A stretch of 64,000 nucleotides of DNA from Sesamum alatum (lineage: Eukaryota > Streptophyta > Magnoliopsida > Lamiales > Pedaliaceae): positions 25,387,188 through 25,451,187 of the forward strand of contig JACGWO010000012.1 in NCBI GenBank assembly GCA_034509735.1, read 5' to 3'. Position numbers and translations under genes: made by a program. A model generated the notes under the pieces. The model did not search any database, had not been told where the DNA came from, and was given only the letters and a program-made list of their open reading frames with translations. Below, one piece after another: positions 38,421-49,397 of this stretch (position 1 is its first letter; each line of letters starts with the position of its first letter).

Positions 38421-39472
38421 TAAATCTTATGTAATAATTGAGGTCTATATGATACTTTCATTATGTTCAAACAATTACAATAAAAAATTAAATACCTTTT
38501 AAAATGAAAAATCCATAATGAATATGTGGACAACAAGTTTTTGTTGGAAACTCCAAAAAAAAGTTAATTGCATTTTTTTAAAATAAAAAGACAAGGAAAA
38601 ATAACATATCGAATATGATTTCAAAAAAGAAAAAAAAAATCAACACTCAAAACACAAGAATGATATTATTCAATTTACAAAAGAATCTTCGAAAATTTAT
38701 TGCAATTTTATTTCCATAATCATGTGTAATAATTGCGGTATTTCACTAAATACTCAAATAAATATATCAACAAAACAAACACTTTTTCATAAATTCAAAA
38801 TCAATAATAATTACAATGGACCATTTATTTTTTTTCCCCAAAATGAAAAAGAAAAAAGAAGAAAAAGTTATGTACTTTGTATTTGAAAAAGTATATTTGT
38901 AAATCAATCCTTCTGCAAACAACACAGAAAAGTAAAAAAAAAATGATTAAGATCACACAAAACACATATACATACAATACAAGTCGAGGTTCAACAATGA
39001 AAAAAAAAGAAGATAAATTATAACGGGCTCATTCCAGAATTGTCATCATTACAATACTCACTGTTTAAAAAATTACTAATACATATTTTTTAAACGATCG
39101 TTAATTCCAATGAGTATTTATAATCTTTCGAACAATAAGAGAGCATTTGTAATTATGACAAATTTTATTAGAGCTCATTGTAATTTACTCACACAAAAAA
39201 AATTATAGCTAATGTGCGCATGTGTGTGTGTGTGAGAGAGAGAGAGAGGGGTACATACCTTTAATCCAAATATCTTCGCCTGTGTACGAAAGATTACTAA
39301 TCCCGATGAAAAAAAAAAAACCCGCATCACATCATTGTTAAAAATAACGAAAAATAATAATAATAAATCAAAGCGATAACATAGAAAAGAGGAATGAAAT
39401 TGAAATGAAATGAAGTGGGAAGAACACAAACCTAAATTCAATTTGAGTGTTGTGTGTGTATGAATGGGAGAG

Positions 39473-39509
<37 letters not shown>

Positions 39510-39699
39510 AGGTTTGAAGAATTTTGGGTTAAGACAAGAATTCAGACATGTATACAAGAAATCCCATATATGTAATAAATAGCGTAAGGCTAAGGCGCGC
39601 ATTCATAAAGAGGTTTGACTCATTTCCTCTATTACTACTATTGTGTACTAATAGGACAGAAGTTGGTACCTTACAACTAAAGTGGCCATGTAAAAACAA

Positions 39700-40619
39700 G
39701 GGTTAAATACATTTTGCACCCCTGAATTATACATATAATTTCATTTAGATCCTTAAAGTATGAAAGGTAATAAAAAAAACCCCTTACAAAATAATTTGAC
39801 ATTAAAAGGATAAAAATGCCCCTTCTCACTTATCTCCTATATATTTCATTTTATTCCCTAAAAGTATGTTTTATTATTTCGCCAAAACTACTTTTAGAGA
39901 TTTAAAATTTTACTCATATTTTATTTAAAAAATAGTATTTAAAATTTATATTTTTTTATTAATTATGTAGTACAAAAAATATTTACAATTGCACTATATG
40001 CATATATATTTTACAAAGTAAATTATTTACGTTAAAAAATACATGTAAATATGTGTAAATAAATTATAATGCATATAATTTTATAAAAAAGTATGTTATA
40101 TAAACTATAATTTTTTGTTTAGGTATATGTACACATAATTAAATGATAACATATCATTACTTAAAAGATTATAGAATATTATAGATTAATTATATTATAG
40201 AGTTGTATATTTATAGTGTATTATGTTCGATGTAATATTATTAAATTGTATCGAAATATCATTTTTTTTAAAAAAGTTCAACATATATATAACAACACAA
40301 GCAAAAATTATGTAAGTTTTTAAACATTATGTAAAAAATATAATGTCTGTAAATTTATAGAGTGTTATACAGATTTTATACTAATTATAAAAATAATAAA
40401 TTTTGATAGTATTTATGTTAGATATAATTTTTATAATAATTCAAATTATGTCTTAGGGGAATGATTGAAATAAACATAGTTTAGAGGTGTAAATAATAAG
40501 GACATTTTCGTCATAAAAAAAATAATCCATATCATGATGGGCCATTTTGTTACATTTTATAGTTTAGAGGGGTAAATGTACTTTATGCATAGTTCAGGGG
40601 TGCAAAGTGTATTTAACCC
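39700..40619. mobile_element. Non-autonomous Mutator-like element, 920 bp, TSD TAAAAACAA
   Basis: Left end GGGTTAAATACATTTTGCAC and right end, inverted, GGGTTAAATACACTTTGCAC, with similarity continuing past CCCCTGAA. An exact 9-bp target duplication TAAAAACAA occupies 39691-39699 and 40620-40628. Unit B has TAAAAACAA once at the matching place (about 43290), the uninserted site. The interior is AT-rich without coding frames. Confidence 0.88.
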
Positions 40620-41613
40620 TAAAAACAACAATGGAACTTTTGTATTATTTGAATTTTCAAATTACTCCAACCAACGTTTGGTGATATTCTACCTTTATAT
40701 ATATATATATATATATATATGAAAGTTTACATTTCTCTAAAAAAAAAAAAAACATTTGGTGATATTTCTCTTTGGTTCGGGACTGTTGTTGGTCTCTGTG
40801 AACTATACTTATTTTTTATGGGTGTTACGTCAATGAACTTTATTTTTTCTAATCGCAGGAACCGTTAGTTGAAGTAATGAGTAATGATTCAGGATTTTTG
40901 TTTTAAATAAGGCCAGGGTCGTTAACAATAACATTCTTGTGATCTCAACTATCCAAAATGGGGTAGTCTTATTGGTGTTACGTCGGTGAAATAAGTACTT
41001 GTACTGGCATTTTTATGGGCTAATTTATATTGTTAATAGTTGTTATCACACGCGATCTTCGCGAGCATACAAAAAGAATTATGGTGTGAAATATAAAAAA
41101 AAAATATAAAAAAACACAATCGTGGTGTGAAGAAATGAGAAAGGAAGAAGTTCGTGAGAAAAAAATATAAAGTAATGTGAGAAAAACGTGAGCTAATGGA
41201 CGGAGTCGTAAATACAATTAACAACTCTGGGTCGTTAAAGTGACCTAACAACTTGGAGTCGTTAACGACAACATTTTGTGCTCTGAACTACCCAAAAATG
41301 GGGTAGTCTTGCAACTTTTTTTTTTTTTTTAATAATTAGTTGTCGTCACATGCGGTTTTCGAGAGTATATAAATAGAATCGTGATGTGAGACAAACAGAA
41401 AGATGAAATTTGTAAAAAGAAACAAACTTGGTGTGAGCAGATGAGTGGAATGAGATGGGAGAGAAAAAATAAATCAATTATGAGTTTATTAAAAATATGC
41501 AAGTTTGTGAGATAAATAACCGTGGTCTCATAACTACAAAGATCCAATTTGTTTAACAATCAATTGAATTAACCTTAATCACATAAATTAGTCTGACACA
41601 ATATTTTTCAGTT

Positions 41614-41848
41614 GGGAAAATGCAAACAACCCCCTATGATATTGCAAATAAGCAAATTACCTTCTTATGAACAATTAAATAGCAATTTACCTTCATGTGC
41701 TTTTTAAAATGAATCAATTTACCTCTCTGGATTTTTTAAAATGAAGCAATTTACCTCCCTATCGAGGGAGGTAAATTGCTATTTCTTTTTCATAGGGGGA
41801 TAATTTGCTCATTTGCAATATCACATGGAGGTAAATTGCATTAAACCC
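41614..41848. mobile_element. Mutator-like MITE in unit B, 235 bp, with a central perfect hairpin
   Basis: Begins GGGAAAATGC and ends GCATTAAACCC. Flanked by TTTTTCAGTT (41604-41613) and TTTTGCAGTT (41849-41858), a 10-bp duplication with one change; unit A has a single such site. The centre is a perfect inverted repeat: AGCAATTTACCTCCCT at 41745-41760, a 4-base loop, and its complement at 41765-41780. Confidence 0.75.
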
Positions 41849-42178
41849 TTTTGCAGTTAGCACCAACTATCAATGCAACGGACAATTTATTTTTCATTTT
41901 ATCTCAAGTCACAAATTATAAAATAAGTATAAAGGCAAAACTTTTATAGAATAACTCGCAATAAATTAGTGCGATCCGGCTTACAGATTATTTATTATAT
42001 GCATTCAAGTCAACGCGTTTTCTGTTAAAATTATGAATGAGGTTGAATTCAATTCCACGCTAAACTCCACGTGTTGTAATTAATTGAAAATTTGAAAATG
42101 AAAATATCAGTAATAATATTATAGTTAAAATCAACTCTAATAATTATATCTTGTAATTTTATTTTAATATAAATCTTA

Positions 42179-42411
42179 GGGTAAATTATATCGATAATCT
42201 ATGAGGTTACGTCTAATTATACAAATATCCTGTGTCCTTTTATAAATTATGAATACGTTATCTGAGGTAGTGGTAATTACGAGTACCCCTCCTATTCATA
42301 GATAAATTTTTACAAATATACACCAAGGGTGGTGTTCGTATAATTTTAGGAAAGACACGGAGTATTTGTGTAATTAGACCTAACTTCCAAAATTTTCAGT
42401 GTAAGTTACCC
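42179..42411. mobile_element. Mutator-like MITE in unit B, 233 bp, TSD TAAATCTTA
   Basis: Ends GGGTAAATTATATC and TAAGTTACCC. Exact 9-bp target duplication TAAATCTTA at 42170-42178 and 42412-42420. Orthologous within the duplication to the element at 38206-38420. Confidence 0.82.
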
Positions 42412-43626
42412 TAAATCTTATGTAATAATTGAGGTCTATATGATACTTTCATTAAGTTCAAACAATTACAGTAAAAAATTAAATACTTTTTTAAAATGCA
42501 AAATCGATAATGAATATAAGGACAACAAGTATTGTTCGAAACTTTTAAAAAAATTAATCAAATTTATTTTTTAATATTAAAGGACGAGAAAAATAACATA
42601 TCGAGCGTGATTTTCAAAAAAAAAAAAAAACACTCAGAACACAAGAATTATGTTACTGTATTTACAAAAGAGAATCTTCGAAAATTTAGTGCAATTTTAT
42701 TTCATAATCACATGTAATAATTGCAGTATTTCACTAAGTACTCAAATGATTATATCAACAAAACAAACACTTTTTTCATAAATTCAAAATCAAAAATGAT
42801 TAAAATGGACCATTTATTGTTGCCTCGGATTGAGAGGAAAAAATCGTAGCAAGTGTGTGTGTGTGAGAGAGAGAGAGACGGACAGACAGACAAACCTCTA
42901 ATCCAAATATCTTCGCCTTCTAAAGGAAGATTTATTTATCCCGGAAAAAAAAAAATCACACAATTGTTAAGAATAACGGAGAAAAAGAGTAAGACAATCG
43001 AAGCAATAGCATAGAAAAGAAGAAATAATATGAAATGAAACGAAGTGGAAGAACACAAAACCTGCTTGAATTTGAGTGTTGTGTGGGTACAAATGAGAGA
43101 GAAAGGTGTAGATGTTTCAAGAATTCAGACATCTATACTATTATAAAAGAAATTTTGTATTCGTAATTAATAGCGTAAGGCTAAGAGCTTGCATTCATAA
43201 AAAGGTTCGACTGCTTTTTTCTCTCTATTACAACGATATTTCTATAGGACAAAATTTGGTACCTAATTATACAACTAAAGTTGCCAAGTAAAAACAATAA
43301 GGAAACATCTATATTATTTGAGTTTTCAAAGTACTCCAACAAACGTTTGGTGATATTCTCTTTGGTTTGGGATTGTTGTCGGTTTTTTAGAATTATACTT
43401 GATTTTTGCTGGTGTTACGTCAGTGATTTTTTTGTTAAATAATGATCGGAGTTGTTAATTCAATTAATGATTTTGGGTCGTTAAATTAAGCTAACGATTT
43501 GGATTCGTTAACTACAACGTTCTTGTGCTCTCAACTACCCAAAAATGGGGTAGTCTGGCTGGTGTTACGTCAGTGAAACCAATACTAGCACCGGTATCCT
43601 TATGAGCTAATTTATACTGTTAGTAG

Positions 43627-43950
43627 TTGTTGTAGCACGCAATTCCCACGAGTATATATAAAAGAATTATGTTGTGAAATGAAGAGAAAGACAAAATTCG
43701 TGAAAAAAAAAAAATCGTGGTGTGAGGAAATGAGAAAGAAAGAAATTTCGTGAGGAAAAAAAATGTAGAGTGGGATGAAAAAAACGTGGGGTAGTAGGTT
43801 GATAGAAAAGAAATTATAATTGTGACATTATTAAAAAAATATTGAAATTATTGTTTTGACCAATTTCTTTTTAACGGAAGAATTGAATAAATTGGTTAAA
43901 TTTGGATATTTAAAAGTTGGTACGATAAAATATTTTCTTTTATAAGTAGA
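43627..43950 (-). mobile_element. Second mini-Helitron head-to-tail with the first
   Basis: Directly after the CTAG of the neighbouring element, the minus strand starts again with TCTACTTATAAAAG and ATCGTACCAACTTTTAAAT, another Helitron-type 5' end. A related 3' end (TGCGTGCTACAACAACTA) lies near 43630. Ends are diverged, so limits are approximate. Confidence 0.38.
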
Positions 43951-44228
43951 CTAGTCATCGCCGCACGCAGTCTTTGCGAGCATATAAAAAGAATTATGGT
44001 GTGAGATGAAAAAAATTTGTGAAGGAATGAGAAAAAAAAAGGTAGTAAGAAGAGAAATATGGAATGAGGTGAGAGAGACATGGAATAGTGGGTTGAGTGG
44101 GACAAAAAAATAAAATTACTTTTCTAACCAATAATCTTTTTAAGGAAGAAATGACTTGAAGGGTAAATTTGGTCATTCAAAAATTGGTTCGTCAAAAGGT
44201 TTCTTTTATAATAGTATAGAAGTATAGA
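43951..44228 (-). mobile_element. Mini-Helitron, about 278 bp
   Basis: Minus strand: 5' end TCTATACTTCTATACTATTATAAAAG after an A, then the GACGAACCAA and AAATTTACCCTTCAAG words common at plant Helitron 5' ends; 3' end GCGATGACTAG followed by T, with a short CGCA/TGCG stem before it. TC...CTAG between A and T is the Helitron pattern. No Rep/helicase coding. Confidence 0.5.
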
Positions 44229-44477
44229 TTACAAATATTGAACTAACGACTCCAATTTTTTTGGGTTTTATTTTAAAAAATATATAAAAATCATGAGTTG
44301 TTCGTTGAACTAATGACTTGTGATTTTTTTAAATAATGGCTGGGGTCGTCAATTCTATTAACGACTCTGGGTCATTAAACTGAGCTAATGACTTGGAGTC
44401 GTTAACTACAACATTCTTGTGCTCTCAACTATCCGAAAATGGGGTAGTCTTTCAATTTTTTTTAATTATTATAAAAA

Positions 44478-44895
44478 TTAGTTGTCATCACACGCGGTCC
44501 CTATGGACATTTAAAAGATAGCCATGATATGATATGAACATAAAAATGAAATTTGTAAAAAACAAAAAAAAAAAAAAAAAACAAATGTGGTGTGAGGGTG
44601 GAGAAAGAGAGAAGTATGTAAAAAAAATGAGGAATGAGATGAGAGAAAAAATAAATTATAATTGCGGATTTATTGAAAATATGGATTTTTGAAAGAAAAA
44701 AATGTGAAGTAAGGTGAAGAGAAATATGGAGTAGTGGTGGGTTGAGAGAAATTTTTTTTGTAATTGTGATATTATTAAAAATATCGGAATTAACTATTCT
44801 CACCATTTTTGTAAGGAAATTAATGAATTAAAGGGTAAATATGGGTATTTAAAAGTTGATACGATAAAAGATTTTTTTTTTTATAATAGTATAAA
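44478..44895 (-). mobile_element. Mini-Helitron, about 418 bp
   Basis: Minus strand 5' end TTATACTATTATAAAA with ATCGTATCAACTTTTAAATA and TTTACCCTTTAATTC; 3' end GTGTGATGACAACTAA followed by T. The first bases are TT rather than TC, so the 5' end is slightly decayed. A similar CTAA-T end lies at 41336-41339 without a clear partner 5' end. Confidence 0.45.
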
Positions 44896-45000
44896 TAATA
44901 TAAATAAGCCTATTTTTATGTGTATGAGAAATATTGATTTCTCTTATTTCTTTAATAATTGTTTTGTTGCCACAAATAGGTAGGAAGTGTTGGAAGTAAG

Positions 45001-45036
<36 letters not shown>

Positions 45037-46279
45037 CGAATTATTTTCAATACCTTGTCTCGATTTTACGTGTCTGTTTGATTTGATTGTTATTTGAGAT
45101 TTATGATCCGATTATTATGATGATTTGATTGTAATAGATCTTATGAGGTTTATAAGTATCTAAATGTTGCATTTTCAATATTATGTGGCCAATTTACCAT
45201 TAATTTATTATGATAATTTCAAATTCTTTATAACTATTTTAAATGGTTATTACCTTTTCGCATTTGGCATATTGAGAAATTAATATGAACTAATAGGATT
45301 TTGACAGTGCATCATGGTCAGTCATTATTACCTGCACATAGAGAGACAATAATAATGAACAACACCTACTGTCATGACTCCCAATCAGTGCAATTTGCCA
45401 GTTTATTAAGTTTTATGTAATTTATGTCCTTACTATAAGCATATATTGTCATAACTTATTATATCGATATTTTATATACAAAGCTATTTTTTATATATAT
45501 AATTATAAACATAAATCACACAACACCTGCAACAGAAAAATATGCGGATCAATTCAAAATTCACCATATTCTTCCGGTCGTAATTTGAATTTATTTTCAC
45601 ATTATTAGCCTATTTTCATTATAGTTTCTTATCTGCAATTATTATCATGGATACATACTTTATTTGATATTATTAATGTACTTAGATCAACCTTTTGTTG
45701 TATTGAATAATATAATATATCTCTTGAGAGAAGAAAAAAATAAGTCTAATAATATTTTTTTTAAATATTCGATTCATAACATTATTCAATATGTACATTC
45801 GAATTCAAAGGTTGATGCAATTCAAACCAACAAATACGTTCAAACGAGACAGAAATATAACAAACTACTATAGAAGCAGTCATACAACTACATTCATGAG
45901 GCTCAAATTCACAATTTTTTTTATTGTGATGTCTTAATCTTACCAATCGAGCGAGACCTCGTTCACGTCTGAACAAAATGTTTGTATAGTGCCTATGTTC
46001 TCGCAATGTGGTCTAATACAATGAAACATTTTGAGGTTTTGGGATTCGACATTCTCGAATGTTGTTACAAATTTATAGTTACTTATTGGCTTCGTTTTCC
46101 CATTAATATTTTGGATCAATCAAGCACGCTTTGATACAATTGAAAACATGAGCTGTCCTCATGATGGGTTCTTGTTTTAGGTTCAATTTAATTTGACGGA
46201 TGCATAATTGATTATAAGATAATTAATTATGAGTTAAATGATTTTTTATATATATTTTGAAAAAAAAGTGGTTATTGTC
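44896..46279. other. Gene-free AT-rich spacer
   Basis: No gene seen. Holds an (AT)n run at 45005-45033 and the SINE-like block listed separately. Confidence 0.5.
45870..45970 (-). mobile_element. Degenerate tRNA-like SINE head
   Basis: Minus strand GTCTCGCTCGATTGGTA (45941-45957) resembles an A box and GAATTTGAGCCTC (45898-45910) a worn B box at usual spacing. Diverged; no clear tail. Confidence 0.35.
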
Positions 46280-46546
46280 GTTAGAAAAAAATTAATATTA
46301 GCTACATTTTTAATTATTATGGCTAAAAATCGTGGTAAATAACTATTATTAACTACGATTAAATAAAAGTTGATGCAAAAACTAGCTTTTCCACCATTAA
46401 AAACTTATTTGCCACGGCTTTTAGCCACCCTCGCAAAAACCACGGCCGACAACCGTTGCGTGGCCGTGGTCAATGACTATTTGCTACGGTTATTTAGTAT
46501 TAATCATGGCAATTAGCCATGATTAAATGTCATATTTTTTGTAGTG
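46280..46546. mobile_element. CACTA-like miniature element 1
   Basis: Right end TTTTTTGTAGTG (CACTACAAAAAA inverted) and repeated GCCACGG / CCGTGGT subterminal words, as in CACTA (En/Spm) elements. The left end TTAGAAAAAAATTAATATTAGC is diverged. No coding. Confidence 0.45.
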
Positions 46547-46724
46547 TGTGTTTGGATTTGCAAATTCACAATTCATTATGTAAATACAAAATTGCAGCTA
46601 AATTCCAAAATTGAAGACATTATTTTTAAGGTAAATGAATGAATAATGAGATTATTTTTTTCGGATATAATGGGCATTACATAAAAAAAAAAAAAAAAAA
46701 AGTTGTGTGATGAGATCCAAAAAT

Positions 46725-46998
46725 TACTAGAAAAAATATGATTTTTTGCTACGGTTAATTACTATGGTAAAAAAAATCACAGTGAATACAAATTAACCAC
46801 GATTTTGCAACGAATATTAGCCGTTGTTTCTGCAAGTGTGGCCAAAACATTAGCCATCGCCAAAATCATGACAAATATTTTAGTTATGACTAAAAATCAT
46901 GTCAAATATTGATGAACCGTGATTAATAATGTTGATTTACCACGATTTTGAACCCGTGGTCATTTATAGTGTAGCGAAAAGTTAAATTTTTTGTAGTG
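46725..46998. mobile_element. CACTA-like miniature element 2
   Basis: Left end TACTAGAAAAAATATG (CACTAG with one change) and right end TTTTTTGTAGTG, with GCTACGG, CCACGA and CCGTGG words inside. 274 bp; no transposase. Related to the element at 46280-46546. Confidence 0.5.
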
Positions 46999-47229
46999 AC
47001 TACAAACTGCAGCATTTACTATAAAGTGGTTCTGATGAAATTTAATCTCAAAATTGATTATTGAAAAATGGGTTAAACAACACGAAAATTACGTTTTCTC
47101 TTGAAATGCAGGTCTGGCATGCGCGATCACATCGATTAATTATAATATAGAGAATAACTCTTTTTTTTTTTTTTTTGTAGTGCTTGTACGTAGAAGTAGT
47201 ATCTCTTTCTTTTTTGAATTAAAGTGGTG

Positions 47230-47460
47230 AACTTTATTAATTGAAATAGAGTTATTATAATCAGTCATGTCGAATATTCATATCGAACAAAGATAATTAC
47301 AACAATCATATCAACAATATCACATATAATAACGCTTAACTATTACAATTACAAATAAAACCTACTATAAAGCAGTAACATCATCCCACACAAGGATTCA
47401 AACCCAAATCCTCTAAGATTATGGGGCCTCAACTTCACCAATTGAGCTAGGCTTCGTCGG
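47230..47460 (-). mobile_element. tRNA-derived SINE
   Basis: On the minus strand TAGCTCAATTGG (47438-47449) matches the Pol III A box and GGTTTGAATCC (47394-47404) the B box, 34 bases between. The rest does not fold as a tRNA and runs into a non-tRNA tail, so this is a SINE rather than a tRNA gene. The 3' limit is uncertain. Confidence 0.55.
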
Positions 47461-47647
47461 CAATAGTCTCTCTCTCTCTAAAAATTGCTTTACTTGCCTT
47501 GTCGTAAAAGGTGAACAACTTATTTGTTGTGATAATTTGTAGACATCCAAGAAATATTGGCTTAGTTTGAAGAAGATTATAGCGTGCGTGGTTGGTGAGA
47601 CCTAGGACATCGCTACCTGCAAACTATAATCTTTTCCACCATTTTAA

Positions 47648-48630
47648 GGGTTAATTACATTTAGATCCTATTTAAAAATGTAAAATTATACTCTTCCTCA
47701 AGGAAATTTTAAAATTACACTTACAGTCCATTCGAAAATTCTATGTTTACACTTGATCTTATTCCATTAAGATTTGAATGAAAAATGTTGCCGTTAACAA
47801 AAAAATTACATAAATTTTTATTTTTTATGCCTCATTATAATATTTCTTTCAAATTGTATTTGGGAGCAATGTTTTATTACAATTACATATTTTTTACTTT
47901 ATATATATATATATATATCCTATGTACTCTTTTATAAATATAAAAATATTACAATGGAATTGTAATTGAAGGGTAAAATTAGAAATTTATGTATTTTTTT
48001 TTTGCTAACGTTAATATTTTTTAGGATTAATTACACTTAGACTCCCTCTAAAAATGCAAAATTGCACTTTCCCCCCAAAAATTTTGAAATTACACTTACA
48101 CCTCCTCCAAAAATTCTCCGTTTACACTTGACCCCCTTTTGTGAGAGTTTGGATGGAAAATGTTTATGTCAGCAAAAGAAATTACATAAAATTTCAATTT
48201 TGCCTCTCATTTAATATTCTTATGTATATTTTTATATTTATAAGAGAATAAATGTATGTATTTATAGAGAATGAGGTTAACATTATTACGTTTTTTTCCT
48301 TATAAGTACAAAATTATTGTATCGGGATGTTAAATGAATGATAAAATTAAAAATTTATGTAATTTTTTTTTGCTAATGTCAGCATTTTTCGTCAAAATCC
48401 TACCAAAAGGAGGTCAGTGTAACGGTGAATTTTTGGAAGGGGTGTAAGTGTGATTTTGAAACTTCTTTGGAGGAAAGTGTAATTTTGCATTTTCAGATGA
48501 GGTCTAAGTGTAATTAACCCTATTTTTTTATCCAAATCCTAACAAAAGGGGTCAGATGTAAATAGTGAATTTTTGGAGGGGTATAATTATAATTTTAAAT
48601 TTTTTTGGGGAAAAGTGTATTTTCACATTA
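47648..48630. mobile_element. Mutator-like MITE (outer, interrupted, right end degraded)
   Basis: Left end GGGTTAATTACATTTAGATC at 47648. It is interrupted at about 48015 by the inner element (48024-48520) and resumes at 48531 with CAAATCCTAACAAAAGGGG, the inverted counterpart of its left arm. The last 30 or so bases of the right terminus are missing or diverged, so no target duplication can be shown. Confidence 0.55.
48024..48520. mobile_element. Mutator-like MITE nested in an older relative, 497 bp
   Basis: Left end GGATTAATTACACTTAGAC and right end inverted GGGTTAATTACACTTAGAC, with arms matching well inward. Flanking TATTTTTTA (48015-48023) and TATTTTTTTA (48521-48530) is a 9-10 bp target duplication in a T-run. 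Inserted in the outer element at 47648-48630. Confidence 0.75.
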
Positions 48631-48935
48631 TATATGGTGCTAATACATATAAATTTAGTAGTATATCAAGACATTTTGTGCAGGACTGTGGGGAGACCAG
48701 GGTCAATGTGCATCTCACAATTAATCAATTAATTAATTTAGACATTTATATATATATATATATGTATATATAAATGCACGAAACTCTAATCTAAAATTAA
48801 TTTAATTTAATTTTCAAATCTGGCATTGCTCCCCCTTTAACCTATTTTATGTTGCTTCATAATTATATTGAATCTTTTATTACTATTAATTAGTGTTCGT
48901 TTTGTATTGCTCATTTTGCACTTTAAATTAAATAA

Positions 48936-49388
48936 GGGTAAATTACAACAAGTTTCCTAAGGTTTGGTATTTTAACGAATACTCATTTGTTATTTAAAAA
49001 GTTATCAATACCCCTGATATTTGATGAAATTATGTAATCATTAGATGAATGCGTGAAATTGTCACTTTACACTTACTTTATATTTTTCTCTTTAAAAAAG
49101 TTGTAAAAAAAAAAAAAACAGATGAGGTGGATGGAAAATATTTGTAAAAAGAATTTCTCCCACTTTGTCCATAAAAAAAATTATAAAGTTATATATTATA
49201 GTTCATGGGGCATTTTGGTTAATTCACCACAAAAAAAATAGATAGAAACCTAATGCAAACTAGCTGATTATATTAATTGTTGAATGGGCATTAAAACTCG
49301 AAAGGTGTTGGTAATTTTCTAAACAATGAGAGAACATTTGTAATTATATCAAATTTCAGTGGAGCTCCCTTTGTTGTAATTTTTTACC
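48936..49388. mobile_element. Mutator-like MITE, 453 bp, TSD ATTAAATAA
   Basis: Left end GGGTAAATTACAACAAG; right end inverted GGTAAAAAATTACAACAAAG. Exact 9-bp target duplication ATTAAATAA at 48927-48935 and 49389-49397. No coding frame. Confidence 0.82.
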
Positions 49389-49397
49389 ATTAAATAA

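Larger units (their letters stand above)
37795..41250. repeat. Segmental duplication, unit A
   Basis: Matches unit B (41540-43860) in order across almost its whole length. Shared landmarks include GATCCAAT near the start, AATAACTCGCAATAAATTAG, CCACGTGTTGTAATTAATTG, ATCTTCGCC, TAGCGTAAGGCTAAG, CAACGTTTGGTGATATTC and GGTGTTACGTC. It differs by insertion of the 920-bp Mutator-like element at 39700-40619 and of roughly 0.4 kb near 38830-39200. Non-coding. Confidence 0.75.
41540..43860. repeat. Segmental duplication, unit B
   Basis: Partner of unit A, offset about 3.75 kb upstream of the large insertion. It has its own insertion at 41614-41848, absent from A, and lacks the 920-bp element of A. 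Non-coding. Confidence 0.75.

Noticed and set aside
39013..39191. Another inverted-repeat element like the MITE family
   Set aside because: The arms look related, but no target duplication is visible and unit B has lost or never had the surrounding 0.4 kb, so its limits cannot be supported.
43896..44806. Several 60-100 codon minus-strand frames rich in Phe, Ser and Leu
   Set aside because: They fall within mini-Helitrons and T-rich DNA; composition explains them.
47394..47460. Possible tRNA gene
   Set aside because: A and B boxes are present but the flanking bases do not form acceptor and anticodon stems; read as a SINE.
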